From: Helicobacteraceae bacterium
GTDB lineage: Bacteria; Campylobacterota; Campylobacteria; Campylobacterales; Sulfurimonadaceae
Direction of reading: 5' to 3'
Assembly: GCA_027063225.1 (NCBI GenBank)
Contig: JAMOSG010000034.1
Span: 1-64,000 of the forward strand
Length of the DNA: 64,000 bases
Shown: one piece after another, positions 18,314 to 27,032 of the stretch
How positions within the stretch are numbered: position 1 is the stretch's first letter
Layout of the letters: the number at the start of each line of letters is the position of its first letter
Made by a program: the position numbers and the translations under genes
The notes under the pieces: generated by a model
What the model was told of the DNA's origin: nothing
What the model saw: only the letters and a program-made list of their open reading frames with translations
Database searches by the model: none

Positions 18314-19651
18314 ATGAAAATAGCACAATTTAGCCGTTTTGGGTTTATTTTAGCAGCTGCTGGAAGTGCAGTTGGTCTTGGTAATATTTGGAAGTTTCCT
18401 TATATTACAGGTGAATATGGTGGAGGTGCATTTGTACTTGTATATCTTTTAACAGTTGCATTTATTGGTTTTTCTATAATGATTGCAGAGATGTTTATAG
18501 GGTATGAAGGAAAAAAAGATTGTGTTACATCTTTTGAAACTTTAGCACCACAAAAAAAATCTTTATGGAAATTAGCTGGTTTTCAAGGAGTTTCCGGACT
18601 TTTAATTATGACTTTTTACTCTGTTGTAATTGGATGGATTTTAAATTATATTGTAACATCATTTACTCATCTTCCAGCCTCTGTAGAGGAAGCTCAAAAT
18701 ATTTTTATGGGGATGTTAAAGAGTGACCCTTATACGCAGATTTTCTACCATAGTGTTACAGCAATCATTGTTACTTTTATTTTAACAAAAGGGATTAAAG
18801 GGGGAATAGAGAGACTCAATAAGTTTTTAATGCCACTTTTAATGCTTATTTTGGGTGGAATGTTTTTGTATGCTTTAACATTAGATGGTTTTTCTAAAGC
18901 TTGGAATTTTATGTTTGCATTTGATTTTTCTAAACTTAACTCTGAAGCATTTGTAACAGCAGTTGGACATGCCTTTTTTACACTCTCTTTAGGGATGGGT
19001 GCTATTATGACCTATGCTGCTTCTATGCAAAAAGGGACAAACTTAGTAAAAAGTGCTTTATGGGTTGTATTTTTAGATACTACTATTGCACTTATTGCTG
19101 GGCTTATGCTTTTTACATTTTTGTACCAATACGGGGCAACACCATCTAAAGGCCCTGGTCTTGTGTTTATCTCTTTGCCATCTGTTTTTTATGAGATGGG
19201 AATTTTAGGAAATATCTTTTCTGTTTTATTTTTTATAGCTCTTGCTTTTGCAGGTTTAACTTCAGCAGTTTCTTTAGTAGAACCGATGGTGCAATACTTC
19301 ATAGATAGATTCACGTGGAGTCGTTTAAAAGCTTCAGTTTTAATGGGTAGTTTTTTCTATGTTATAGGGCTTGTAGCACTTCTTTCAAATATAGATGGAT
19401 TCTCTTCTGCTTTAACATTTGGTTCTAAAAACCTTTTTGATTGGTTAGATTTTGTAACAGCAGCTATTTTACTCCCTCTTGGTGGACTTGTTATGGCAAT
19501 TTTTGTAGGGTTTGTTGTACCAAAATCTCAAGTGAGTGCACTACTTGAGCCGCAACTTGGAAAATTCTTTACTCCATGGTACTTTTCACTTCGTTATATT
19601 ACACCTATTGCAATGTTTATAGTTATTTTAAATCTTATAGGAGTTTTCTAA
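18314..19651 (+). CDS. Sodium-dependent NSS/SNF-family transporter
   Basis: A 445-residue inner-membrane symporter with about eleven to twelve helices, of the neurotransmitter:sodium symporter family (LeuT-like). The N-terminal signature RFGFILAAAGSAVGLGNIWK followed by FPYITGEYGGGAF carries the unwound helix-1 sodium site. Such proteins import amino acids with sodium. Substrate cannot be read from sequence. The next small gene starts one base after the stop, in the same operon. Confidence 0.92.
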   Translation: MKIAQFSRFGFILAAAGSAVGLGNIWKFPYITGEYGGGAFVLVYLLTVAFIGFSIMIAEMFIGYEGKKDCVTSFETLAPQKKSLWKLAGFQGVSGLLIMTFYSVVIGWILNYIVTSFTHLPASVEEAQNIFMGMLKSDPYTQIFYHSVTAIIVTFILTKGIKGGIERLNKFLMPLLMLILGGMFLYALTLDGFSKAWNFMFAFDFSKLNSEAFVTAVGHAFFTLSLGMGAIMTYAASMQKGTNLVKSALWVVFLDTTIALIAGLMLFTFLYQYGATPSKGPGLVFISLPSVFYEMGILGNIFSVLFFIALAFAGLTSAVSLVEPMVQYFIDRFTWSRLKASVLMGSFFYVIGLVALLSNIDGFSSALTFGSKNLFDWLDFVTAAILLPLGGLVMAIFVGFVVPKSQVSALLEPQLGKFFTPWYFSLRYITPIAMFIVILNLIGVF

Positions 19652-19652
19652 A

Positions 19653-19922
19653 ATGGTATCAGCTGCAAAAAAGTTATTACAAGAGCATAATATTAATAGT
19701 GCATCAACTATTGAGTTTGACGTTAATGGTAAAATTCACAGTTTTACATTTGAAGAGATTATAAAAATATATGCTGAGGCTTCAAAAGAGTCACAGCTTG
19801 TTTTCTTACGCTCGTTACAAAAAGCGCTAGAGGCAAAAGAGATGGGAGCGCAAAAGTTTTTTGAGGGGATGGGAAAACTTTTGTTGATGTCCCATCTCTC
19901 TGAAAACTTTAAGGTAGATTAA
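19653..19922 (+). CDS. Small conserved protein downstream of the NSS transporter
   Basis: An 89-residue, mostly helical soluble protein ([18 protein letters not shown]...[20 protein letters not shown]) with no signal peptide. I do not recognise it. Its start lies one base from the transporter stop, so it is co-translated and may be an accessory factor. Its stop overlaps that of convergent thiG over a shared TTAA. Confidence 0.75.
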   Translation: MVSAAKKLLQEHNINSASTIEFDVNGKIHSFTFEEIIKIYAEASKESQLVFLRSLQKALEAKEMGAQKFFEGMGKLLLMSHLSENFKVD

Positions 19923-20698
19923 AACTGAATCATACCATCTGTTGGACTAGAAGCAGTAGCATAAGGGCGTTTTGCAATACGTCCAGCTAAGTAGCTCATA
20001 CGTCCAGCTTGTACTGCGTGTTTCATTGCAGTTGCCATTGCAATTGGGTCTTTTGCTTGAGCAATTGCAGTGTTTGTAAGCACTCCATCAGCTCCAAGTT
20101 CCATTGCATAAGCAGCGTCACTTGCACACCCAATTCCAGCATCTACAATTACAGGTACACTTACAGCTTCACGAACAAACACAACATTGTAAGGGTTTTG
20201 AACACCTAAACCACTTCCAATTGGAGCAGCAAGAGGCATAACAGCGTGAGCTCCAGCATCTTCTAAACGTTTAGCCATAATTGGATCATCTGAAGTGTAA
20301 GCCATAATAGTAAAGCCCTCTTTTGCAAGAACTTCACACGCTTTAATAGTCTCTAGTACATCTGGATAAAGAGTTTTTTGAGTATCACCAATAACTTCAA
20401 GTTTAATAAGGTCTATCCCTGTTGCTTCACGAGTAAGTCTAAAAGTAGTAATTGCTTCCTCTGCAGTTACACAACCAGCAGAGTTTGGTAAAAATTTTAC
20501 ATTTGTTCCAGCAAAAGTATCACGAAGATTCTCTTTATCTGGATCTGTAATATTTAAACGTCTAACAGCTACAGTAATAAGTTCACTTCCACTTGCAAGT
20601 GTTGCCTCTTTTGTCATCTCAAAAGAGTCATATTTTCCACTTCCAACAATTAAGCGCGAACCTAGTTCATATTTTCCAATTTTTAAAATATTGTCCAC
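19919..20698 (-). CDS. thiG: Thiazole synthase
   Basis: ThiG forms the thiazole phosphate of thiamine from deoxyxylulose phosphate, dehydroglycine and the ThiS thiocarboxylate. The 259-residue TIM barrel shows [14 protein letters not shown], the active Lys segment [10 protein letters not shown] near residue 95-105, and the phosphate loops [11 protein letters not shown] and [20 protein letters not shown]. The length is normal. thiS, thiF and thiH are not adjacent, and I see no TPP riboswitch in the 125 bases upstream. Confidence 0.96.
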   Translation of the reverse strand: MDNILKIGKYELGSRLIVGSGKYDSFEMTKEATLASGSELITVAVRRLNITDPDKENLRDTFAGTNVKFLPNSAGCVTAEEAITTFRLTREATGIDLIKLEVIGDTQKTLYPDVLETIKACEVLAKEGFTIMAYTSDDPIMAKRLEDAGAHAVMPLAAPIGSGLGVQNPYNVVFVREAVSVPVIVDAGIGCASDAAYAMELGADGVLTNTAIAQAKDPIAMATAMKHAVQAGRMSYLAGRIAKRPYATASSPTDGMIQF

Positions 20699-20823
20699 TT
20701 TTTCTTCCTAAGGTATTAAATTTATTGATTTATAGCATAAGCAATCTTACAAAAACAATAAAATTATTTTTTTATTTACTCTATAAAGATAGTATTCATT
20801 CAAATATTTTTAGGAGAAGAGAA

Positions 20824-21324
20824 ATGAAAATTTTACTTACACTACTTATGAGTGCTCTATTTTTTATTGGTTGTTCAGATGATGAAGCGCTAAAAAATGC
20901 ACAAGCAAAACTTGTAGTTGGAAACATTTTAGCAAATTTAGAGTTACCAGATCAACACCAAAAGATGAAAAAACTTTCAAAAGATACAAAATATCTTATT
21001 TTTTCATTTTCAAAACCTGTAGGGCATATGTGTAACGCATTTTTACAAGATAAAAAGCCAACATACCTACAACAGTTTAATGCACTTTACATTGCAGATG
21101 TATCCCCAGCACCATCTATTATTAAAAATATGTTTATCTTACCAGATTTAGAGAAACTTCCATTTGAGATTTTACTTATTAATGATGATAAACTCTCAGC
21201 AGAGTTTCAAAAGGGTATAGATACTACAAAAATTGTTGTAGCAACACTAGATAATTTTAAAATTGTTAAGATAGATTATTTTGCAGATGCAAAAGCATTA
21301 GAGAGTTTTTTAAGTAAAAATTAG
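20824..21324 (+). CDS. Small lipoprotein, unknown function
   Basis: A 166-residue lipoprotein: the ATG at 20824 follows AGGAGAAGAG, and the signal ends in the lipobox FIGC with the Cys near residue 17. A longer open frame from 20593 lacks a ribosome site and runs antisense to thiG, so I reject it. The mature part has alternating beta and alpha segments (YLIFSFSKPVGHMCNAFL, ALYIADVSPAPSIIKNMFIL, KIVVATLDNFKIVKIDYF), reminiscent of a thioredoxin-like alpha/beta domain without a CXXC. Role unknown. Confidence 0.8.
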   Translation: MKILLTLLMSALFFIGCSDDEALKNAQAKLVVGNILANLELPDQHQKMKKLSKDTKYLIFSFSKPVGHMCNAFLQDKKPTYLQQFNALYIADVSPAPSIIKNMFILPDLEKLPFEILLINDDKLSAEFQKGIDTTKIVVATLDNFKIVKIDYFADAKALESFLSKN

Positions 21325-21354
21325 TCATAATTTTTGAAAAATAGAGGAAGTACA

Positions 21355-21564
21355 ATGAGTTCACATAAACATCATGAGCATTTAGAGAGAATTAAAGATG
21401 CTGTTGTTAATTCAAAAGAGTTAACACAAGAGGAAAAAACAAACACTATAAAACACCTCGAAGAGTGGGTAGCAGAAGATAAAGCAGAGGGTATTTTTAC
21501 TGAAGAGCTTTTAAAAATTGCTTCTGGGATTCGCCCAATTTTAGTAGAACTTGGTCTTTTATAA
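21355..21564 (+). CDS. Small conserved protein, unknown function
   Basis: A 69-residue acidic helical protein (MSSHKHHEHLERIKDAVVNS...). I choose the ATG at 21355 because GAGGAAG sits at proper spacing; a TTG seven codons upstream is less likely. It ends 69 residues later at IRPILVELGLL. No signal or membrane helix. It may be co-transcribed with the lipoprotein 30 bases upstream and is closed by a strong terminator. Confidence 0.75.
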   Translation: MSSHKHHEHLERIKDAVVNSKELTQEEKTNTIKHLEEWVAEDKAEGIFTEELLKIASGIRPILVELGLL

Positions 21565-21589
21565 AAACTAGCCTTTTTTAGGCTAGTTT
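21565..21589 (+). terminator. Rho-independent terminator
   Basis: A perfect 9-bp inverted repeat AAACTAGCC / GGCTAGTTT with a T-rich loop starts right after the small gene, followed by a T-containing tail. It separates this operon from the maf genes. Confidence 0.75.
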
Positions 21590-21615
21590 CTACTTGCTTT
21601 AGCTATACTATAGCT

Positions 21616-23496
21616 ATGCAAAATATACAACAACAAATTACTCAAAACTTTCAAGACAATATTGAATACTTTAGTCAAAATCATCCCGATATTTATGAAA
21701 AAATTGCTGCATTTGATAGTGCAGTAGAGCAAGGTGCTTACACTCCACGTTATGAACTTACTTATGAAGATGGTGGGTTTGATCTTTTTGAAAAAGCAAT
21801 ACAAAAATATTTTTACGCAAAACAAAGTTTACAATATAGCAAACTTGCACAACAAAGTGTTGATACCTCTATAGAGGAGAACTGTTTTGTATCATTTGTA
21901 AAACATAAAGAGTTTACAAAAAAATCAGATACCCCTTTTATGTTTGCAGATGATGGTCTAACACCTATTGCAAAGCTTACACAACAAGAGGAAGTGAAAA
22001 AGTTTGATAAATATATATTTTTTGGTTTAGGGTTAGGGATTCATTTAGAGGCTATTGTTCAAAAAATTAAGCCAAAAGTTTGTTTTTTAGTGGAGGAAGA
22101 TTTAGAGCTTTTTCGAAATTCACTTTTAACTACAAATTATAAAGAACTTGCAAAACAAACAGAGCTTATTTTTTCTGTTTTTGATGATGATTTAGAGCAA
22201 ACAACTCAAAAATTTTTAGCATACAAATATCACTATAATCATTACATTAAATACTTTTTAATGTTCCATCAAAATCAATCCATTATAGAACAGTTTTATA
22301 ATATTTTAAATACAGAACCTTATTTTTATTATATGTATAATGATTTATTAAAACATATAGTAAAACCTTTTAAATCCTTTGAATATGGTACTCAAATCTT
22401 AAGTCACAATGTATCCTTATCTGCTATAGAAAAACCTTTTTTACTCTTAGGTGCAGGACCATCTCTTGAGCATCAAATAAAATGGCTTCAAAAAAATCAT
22501 AAAAACTTCATAATAGTAGCACTCTCTGCAACTCTTGCTCTATTGCAAAAGTATAATATTCAACCAGATATTATTACCCATATAGATTCTTTTAAGGCTG
22601 CTAAAGCACATTTCCAAAATATACAAACCAGTTTTTTAGAAAAAAGTATTTTAATAGCTTCAGCAACTATTGAAATTGAAATTCAAACTAAATTTCAAAA
22701 AAAGAAAGTTTTTCTTTTTGAAAATGGTACAAACTATATTAAACAGTCTATTAAAATTGCTACACCATGTAGTGGCTCTGCAAGTTATCAACTTCTTCTA
22801 CAACTAAATGTAAAAAATCTTTATTTACTTGGCCTAGATTTAGCAGTAGATTCAAAAACAAAACAAACTCATATTACAACACATAGTTCAAATAAGATAC
22901 TTCATACTAACAATGAAAATAGTTACAAAAAAAGACTCTTTCCTGTTCAAGGAAATAAACAAAATAAAGTTTTAACAACTCCTCATTTCAAAACATCAAT
23001 TGATTCTGTAAACCTTTCAACAAAACTGTTTAAACAAGAATTTACTACTATCTATAATTGTAGTAATGGAGCATATTTTGAAAATACACTTCCTGTTGAA
23101 ATTCAATCAATTATTATCAAACATCAAAATGGTATTAATTTAGAAAAAATTCTTCATCAATTTAGTATTAATACAATTGATATTGAACTCTTAAAAGAAA
23201 AAATTACATTTTATAAAGAGTGTAAAACAAAAATAAAACTATTCCAACAAAAGTCATTTATTGATTATTCAGAATTTCTTCACGAACTAGAAGAGTTTAG
23301 TTACTTTTTTATCCAAGAAAAATTTTTAAAAACATATGAACTTTGCCGTGTTTTTGATCTTTATTTCCATAAAAGTTTAGTTTTTATATTTCAAACCGAT
23401 AGTGGTAATATTAAAGAGATTCAAACCTTTTTCACCAATCATCTTCAACAGATGATAGATTTTTATAATACAAAGGCTATAAATGCAACATATTGA
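21616..23496 (+). CDS. Motility-associated Maf (DUF115) glycosyltransferase-like protein
   Basis: A 626-residue member of the Maf family, which in Campylobacter and relatives transfers nonulosonic sugars (pseudaminic or legionaminic acid type) to flagellin or is needed for flagellar assembly. The central domain is clear: FFGLGLGIHLEAIVQKIKP with CFLVEEDLELFRNSL, and the DUF115 core FLLLGAGPSLEHQIKWLQ near residue 275 with PDIITHIDSF and the later LYLLGLDLAVDSKTKQTH. It overlaps the next maf gene by 14 bases. The flagellin genes lie 7 kb away on the other strand. Confidence 0.9.
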   Translation: MQNIQQQITQNFQDNIEYFSQNHPDIYEKIAAFDSAVEQGAYTPRYELTYEDGGFDLFEKAIQKYFYAKQSLQYSKLAQQSVDTSIEENCFVSFVKHKEFTKKSDTPFMFADDGLTPIAKLTQQEEVKKFDKYIFFGLGLGIHLEAIVQKIKPKVCFLVEEDLELFRNSLLTTNYKELAKQTELIFSVFDDDLEQTTQKFLAYKYHYNHYIKYFLMFHQNQSIIEQFYNILNTEPYFYYMYNDLLKHIVKPFKSFEYGTQILSHNVSLSAIEKPFLLLGAGPSLEHQIKWLQKNHKNFIIVALSATLALLQKYNIQPDIITHIDSFKAAKAHFQNIQTSFLEKSILIASATIEIEIQTKFQKKKVFLFENGTNYIKQSIKIATPCSGSASYQLLLQLNVKNLYLLGLDLAVDSKTKQTHITTHSSNKILHTNNENSYKKRLFPVQGNKQNKVLTTPHFKTSIDSVNLSTKLFKQEFTTIYNCSNGAYFENTLPVEIQSIIIKHQNGINLEKILHQFSINTIDIELLKEKITFYKECKTKIKLFQQKSFIDYSEFLHELEEFSYFFIQEKFLKTYELCRVFDLYFHKSLVFIFQTDSGNIKEIQTFFTNHLQQMIDFYNTKAINATY

Positions 23497-25456
23497 ACAA
23501 CAAGCACAAGAGTGTTATCAAAAAAATAGTGAATTTTTACAAAAGTATCATCCTGAAATTTACACAAAACTACAATACATTACAACACAAAACTATGACT
23601 TAGAATATCTTGATGGATACTTTGATGTAAAACAACTCTCAAGTGGCTTCTACCTTTATCAACAAAACTCTTACGAAGTTGCTGCAGCTCTTGCTGATCG
23701 TGTTAATTTTCAAAAAGATTCTAATGTTTTTGAAGGTTTTCCACTCTATTATGGTTTTGAAAAACATAAAGAAAATTTTGATGACAAAATAGCAGGTCGT
23801 GAAGGACTTTACCCTCTTATGACTTTTTATCTTAATCATACAAAGCCAAATGATTCTATGAAAGAAATTGAAAAATTTATTTTTATTGGTGTTGGTCTTG
23901 CAACACATATCCCTACAATTCACAACAAGATTAAAGCTCGTTCTTACTTAATTATAGAAGATGATTTAGAACTTTTTCATCTATCACTCTTTGTCACACC
24001 GTACTATGAATTTCACAATATAGCAACACTTTACTTCTCAATCGCAGAAGATGAAAATCATTTTTCAAATACAGCAAATAAATTCTTAGAAGATAGTTTT
24101 TATGCCAATAGATATCTTAAATATTCACTTTTTCCAGCACATAGTAAAACAAAAATAAAATATTTACAAAATATTTTAGCTTCTCAAGACTTTATCACAT
24201 TCCCATATAGGACTCTTTTAACTAAATATTTAAAACCACTAGAGTTTTTACAAACACATAGAGTGCTTAATCTATCTAAACATTTAAATAAAAAAATTTT
24301 AGAAAATAAACCTATACTTGTTCTTGGAGCTGGACCATCATTTACAAAACATTTAGAATGGTTAAAAATAGCACATGAAAAATTTATTATAATAAGCGTT
24401 GCATCCCTATCTAAAACATTATCACAATACAATATTCACCCAGATATTATCCTTCATATAGATGGTTTTGCAAGTGTCTCCAAAATTTATGAAGGATTTA
24501 ATGCTAAAACTTTCTTAGAAAAAAGCATCAAAATCTTTGGACCATTTACACCAACAGATATTCGTGAACATTTCACAGATGAGAAACTTTTTATGTTGGA
24601 AGAAAATACATACTATCATAAAAATTTTTTTTCATATATTGGTTCATGTGTTGGCTCAACAGCAATTTTAGATTCGGTTCTTTTAAATGCACAAGACATT
24701 TATCTATTAGGCACAGATTTTGCCATTGATCAAACAAGTGGAGAATCTCATAGTAGTACTCATATTACAAAAAAAATTAGTGATCTTTCTAAAAAAGATG
24801 AAATAAGCAATACAATGTCCTTTAGAGGGAACCTCTTTCCTGTCAAAGGAAACTTTACAAAAAAAGTTTACACTAATTCACTTTTTCACACATCACTCCA
24901 AGCACTGTATAATCTTATCCCTCAAATTAAAGAACCATCACAAAATCTTTATAATTTAAATGATGGTGCAGCAATTTTTGGAACAATTCCGTTTCATATT
25001 GAAGATATTACTCTTGAACAACTACCTAAACTCAATAAAACATCTATTCAAAATAAACTTATAGAGGAATTTCAAGATCTTAGTAAATCAAAACTTTCTA
25101 AAGAAGATATCCTCTCTTTAAAAAAGAGAATTGAATATGTAGATAAAATTTTAAATCTTATACAAATACATAAAGGAACACCAAAATCAAATCCACAAAC
25201 CTATCTATACTCTTTATTAGGTTTAGTTTCTGATATTTTAAAATTACAAGGGGCAAGGGAAAGTAATAATATTATCACCGTTTATTATAGTTATTTTCAT
25301 TCAAGTGTCGCTATTATTATGGATCTTTTTAATACTCAAGAACTAAAGAATGAAAAAAGATTAATCAAAAAAGTAGATAAATTCTTTATAAATGAGCTTA
25401 TTGTCATTGCAACAATCTATAAGAAGACTATCAACTCTTTCCTGGAAACACTTTAA
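23483..25456 (+). CDS. Second Maf (DUF115) motility-associated protein
   Basis: A 657-residue paralogue of the preceding protein with the same layout: KFIFIGVGLATHIPTIHNKI, IIEDDLELFHLSLF, the core ILVLGAGPSFTKHLEWLK near residue 275, PDIILHIDGFA, and YLLGTDFAIDQTSGESHSST. The two share clear motif identity but diverge elsewhere, as for the multi-copy maf families of Campylobacter. It is translationally coupled to the first copy and ends four bases before the convergent phosphatase gene. Confidence 0.9.
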   Translation: MQHIEQQAQECYQKNSEFLQKYHPEIYTKLQYITTQNYDLEYLDGYFDVKQLSSGFYLYQQNSYEVAAALADRVNFQKDSNVFEGFPLYYGFEKHKENFDDKIAGREGLYPLMTFYLNHTKPNDSMKEIEKFIFIGVGLATHIPTIHNKIKARSYLIIEDDLELFHLSLFVTPYYEFHNIATLYFSIAEDENHFSNTANKFLEDSFYANRYLKYSLFPAHSKTKIKYLQNILASQDFITFPYRTLLTKYLKPLEFLQTHRVLNLSKHLNKKILENKPILVLGAGPSFTKHLEWLKIAHEKFIIISVASLSKTLSQYNIHPDIILHIDGFASVSKIYEGFNAKTFLEKSIKIFGPFTPTDIREHFTDEKLFMLEENTYYHKNFFSYIGSCVGSTAILDSVLLNAQDIYLLGTDFAIDQTSGESHSSTHITKKISDLSKKDEISNTMSFRGNLFPVKGNFTKKVYTNSLFHTSLQALYNLIPQIKEPSQNLYNLNDGAAIFGTIPFHIEDITLEQLPKLNKTSIQNKLIEEFQDLSKSKLSKEDILSLKKRIEYVDKILNLIQIHKGTPKSNPQTYLYSLLGLVSDILKLQGARESNNIITVYYSYFHSSVAIIMDLFNTQELKNEKRLIKKVDKFFINELIVIATIYKKTINSFLETL

Positions 25457-25460
25457 AAAG

Positions 25461-27026
25461 CTATACCTTTAAACCAACAACAGTTATATCATCATTTCTA
25501 TCACATTCTTGCTGATATTTAAGAAGTTGGTCTATAAGGATTTGCTTTTGTTCCTCCATACTTTTTCTATGTATTCTTTCTAATAAAACTTTAAATTTTT
25601 TCTTTCCTAAAGGAAAGCCTTTCTCTCCTCCATTTTGGTCCCAATAACCATCACTAGAAACATAAACACAACTACCTGTTTCTAAAGAAACCATATGCTC
25701 ACTAAATTGATACTCTACATCACTATCTTTATATCCAACAGAATAACGATCAGCTTTAATTATTTTTAATTGATCTTGCTCAAAATAGTAAATTTCATTT
25801 CTCGCACTTGCACATTTCATAATCTTTTTTTCTCTATTAAAATAGAGTATTTGACCATCAAAACCAGCATTAAAAAGGGAATTTTTATCTTCTTGTTTTA
25901 AAAGATGCTTCATTGTTTTATTGAAAATTGCTAAAATATTTGCTGGACTCACCTCTAGATTTGGAGAATTTTTTAATTGTGTTACTATTTGTCTCTCAAT
26001 TGCCTTAACTAACATAGTTACAAATGCACCAGGAACACCATGCCCTGTACAATCAATTACCATTAACAAAGACTCACCTTCTCGTAACTCTTCAAATAGA
26101 TAAATATCTCCTCCCACTAAATCTTTAGGTTCCCATATAACAAAATGATCTTGAAAATGCTTTTGAATATCATCCTCATGAGGAATAAATATATTTTGTA
26201 TTAAAGCTGCATATTCAATAGAGTCTTGTGTATTTTTATGAATTTGTTCTATCTGTGATTTTGCATTTTGCAATTCATCTATTAATTTCAATTGTTCTCT
26301 ATCTTGTAATTTAATTGTAGAAAGCATACTATTAAAACCATCAAATAATATTTTAAATTCATCATTATTTTGTGTAGAAATATGTAAATTATAATTCTTA
26401 TTTTGTTTGACATTTTGGATAGCATTCTTCATTGTAAAAAGTGGATGAAGAACCATATTTTTAATTTTAGTTGCAATAATCAAAACAATAATTAAGGTTA
26501 CAGAAAAAACTAAAGCTAATGTAATTAAAAGCTTCTCTTTAAATGCTTCTAATGAATGTGTATTAGAGATAATTGCCAATGTAGCTAAATGCCCATCACT
26601 AGAGTATAAAACACTACTTGTAATAATATGTCTATCATCTATATGCTTAATCTCTGTTGTTAAATTTTTTTTATTTAATTTTTTCAAAAGTGCTTGTAAC
26701 TCTTTTACATGAATACCTTGTGCCATGTATGAAGCAAAAAGATCCCCTTTTTTATCTAGTAAAATTGCCCCATCAATGCTAGGATTAAGATGTAAAGTTT
26801 GTAATGTAGTTGTTGCTCCCCGTTTATCCTCAAAATCAACTGCTGCAACAAGATTTTGCGCCATGATCTTTGTAGAAAGAGCCAAAGAATCTAAAGTATC
26901 AACTTTTTTCTCATGTAATACAGAGTAAAAAATAGCTATAGAAGTTGGAATAAGAATAGTAGAAACACTCACTGTAATAGCTAAAAAAAGTTTTGTTCCA
27001 ATTGATATAAATTTTTTTTTCATCAT
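25461..27026 (-). CDS. CHASE8-HAMP-SpoIIE (PP2C) phosphatase
   Basis: A 521-residue inner-membrane protein. Order: membrane helix (about 12-34), periplasmic domain (35-160) with AQNLVAAVDFEDKRGATTTL and SIDGAILLDKKGDLFASY, matching the CHASE8 pattern of YfiN-type sensors, second helix (about 165-187), HAMP, a helical linker, and a SpoIIE/PP2C domain. The metal-binding motifs are intact: DLVGGDIY, VIDCTGHGVPGAF, SSDGYWDQ and RNDDITVVGLKV. The layout is like SiaA, which dephosphorylates the SiaC partner. It follows the TonB receptor by six bases, so it is the third gene of the yfiR-like operon. No kinase or anti-sigma partner is visible in the window. Confidence 0.88.
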   Translation of the reverse strand: MMKKKFISIGTKLFLAITVSVSTILIPTSIAIFYSVLHEKKVDTLDSLALSTKIMAQNLVAAVDFEDKRGATTTLQTLHLNPSIDGAILLDKKGDLFASYMAQGIHVKELQALLKKLNKKNLTTEIKHIDDRHIITSSVLYSSDGHLATLAIISNTHSLEAFKEKLLITLALVFSVTLIIVLIIATKIKNMVLHPLFTMKNAIQNVKQNKNYNLHISTQNNDEFKILFDGFNSMLSTIKLQDREQLKLIDELQNAKSQIEQIHKNTQDSIEYAALIQNIFIPHEDDIQKHFQDHFVIWEPKDLVGGDIYLFEELREGESLLMVIDCTGHGVPGAFVTMLVKAIERQIVTQLKNSPNLEVSPANILAIFNKTMKHLLKQEDKNSLFNAGFDGQILYFNREKKIMKCASARNEIYYFEQDQLKIIKADRYSVGYKDSDVEYQFSEHMVSLETGSCVYVSSDGYWDQNGGEKGFPLGKKKFKVLLERIHRKSMEEQKQILIDQLLKYQQECDRNDDITVVGLKV

Positions 27027-27032
27027 TCCAAC

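Noticed and set aside
20593-20823. N-terminal extension of the small lipoprotein gene
   Set aside because: It is antisense to thiG, has no ribosome site and would bury the lipobox; the ATG at 20824 with AGGAG is clearly better.
20699-20823. TPP riboswitch before thiG
   Set aside because: The gap is short and AT-rich, and I see neither the CUGAGA-type core nor the ACCUGAUCUGG-like segment.
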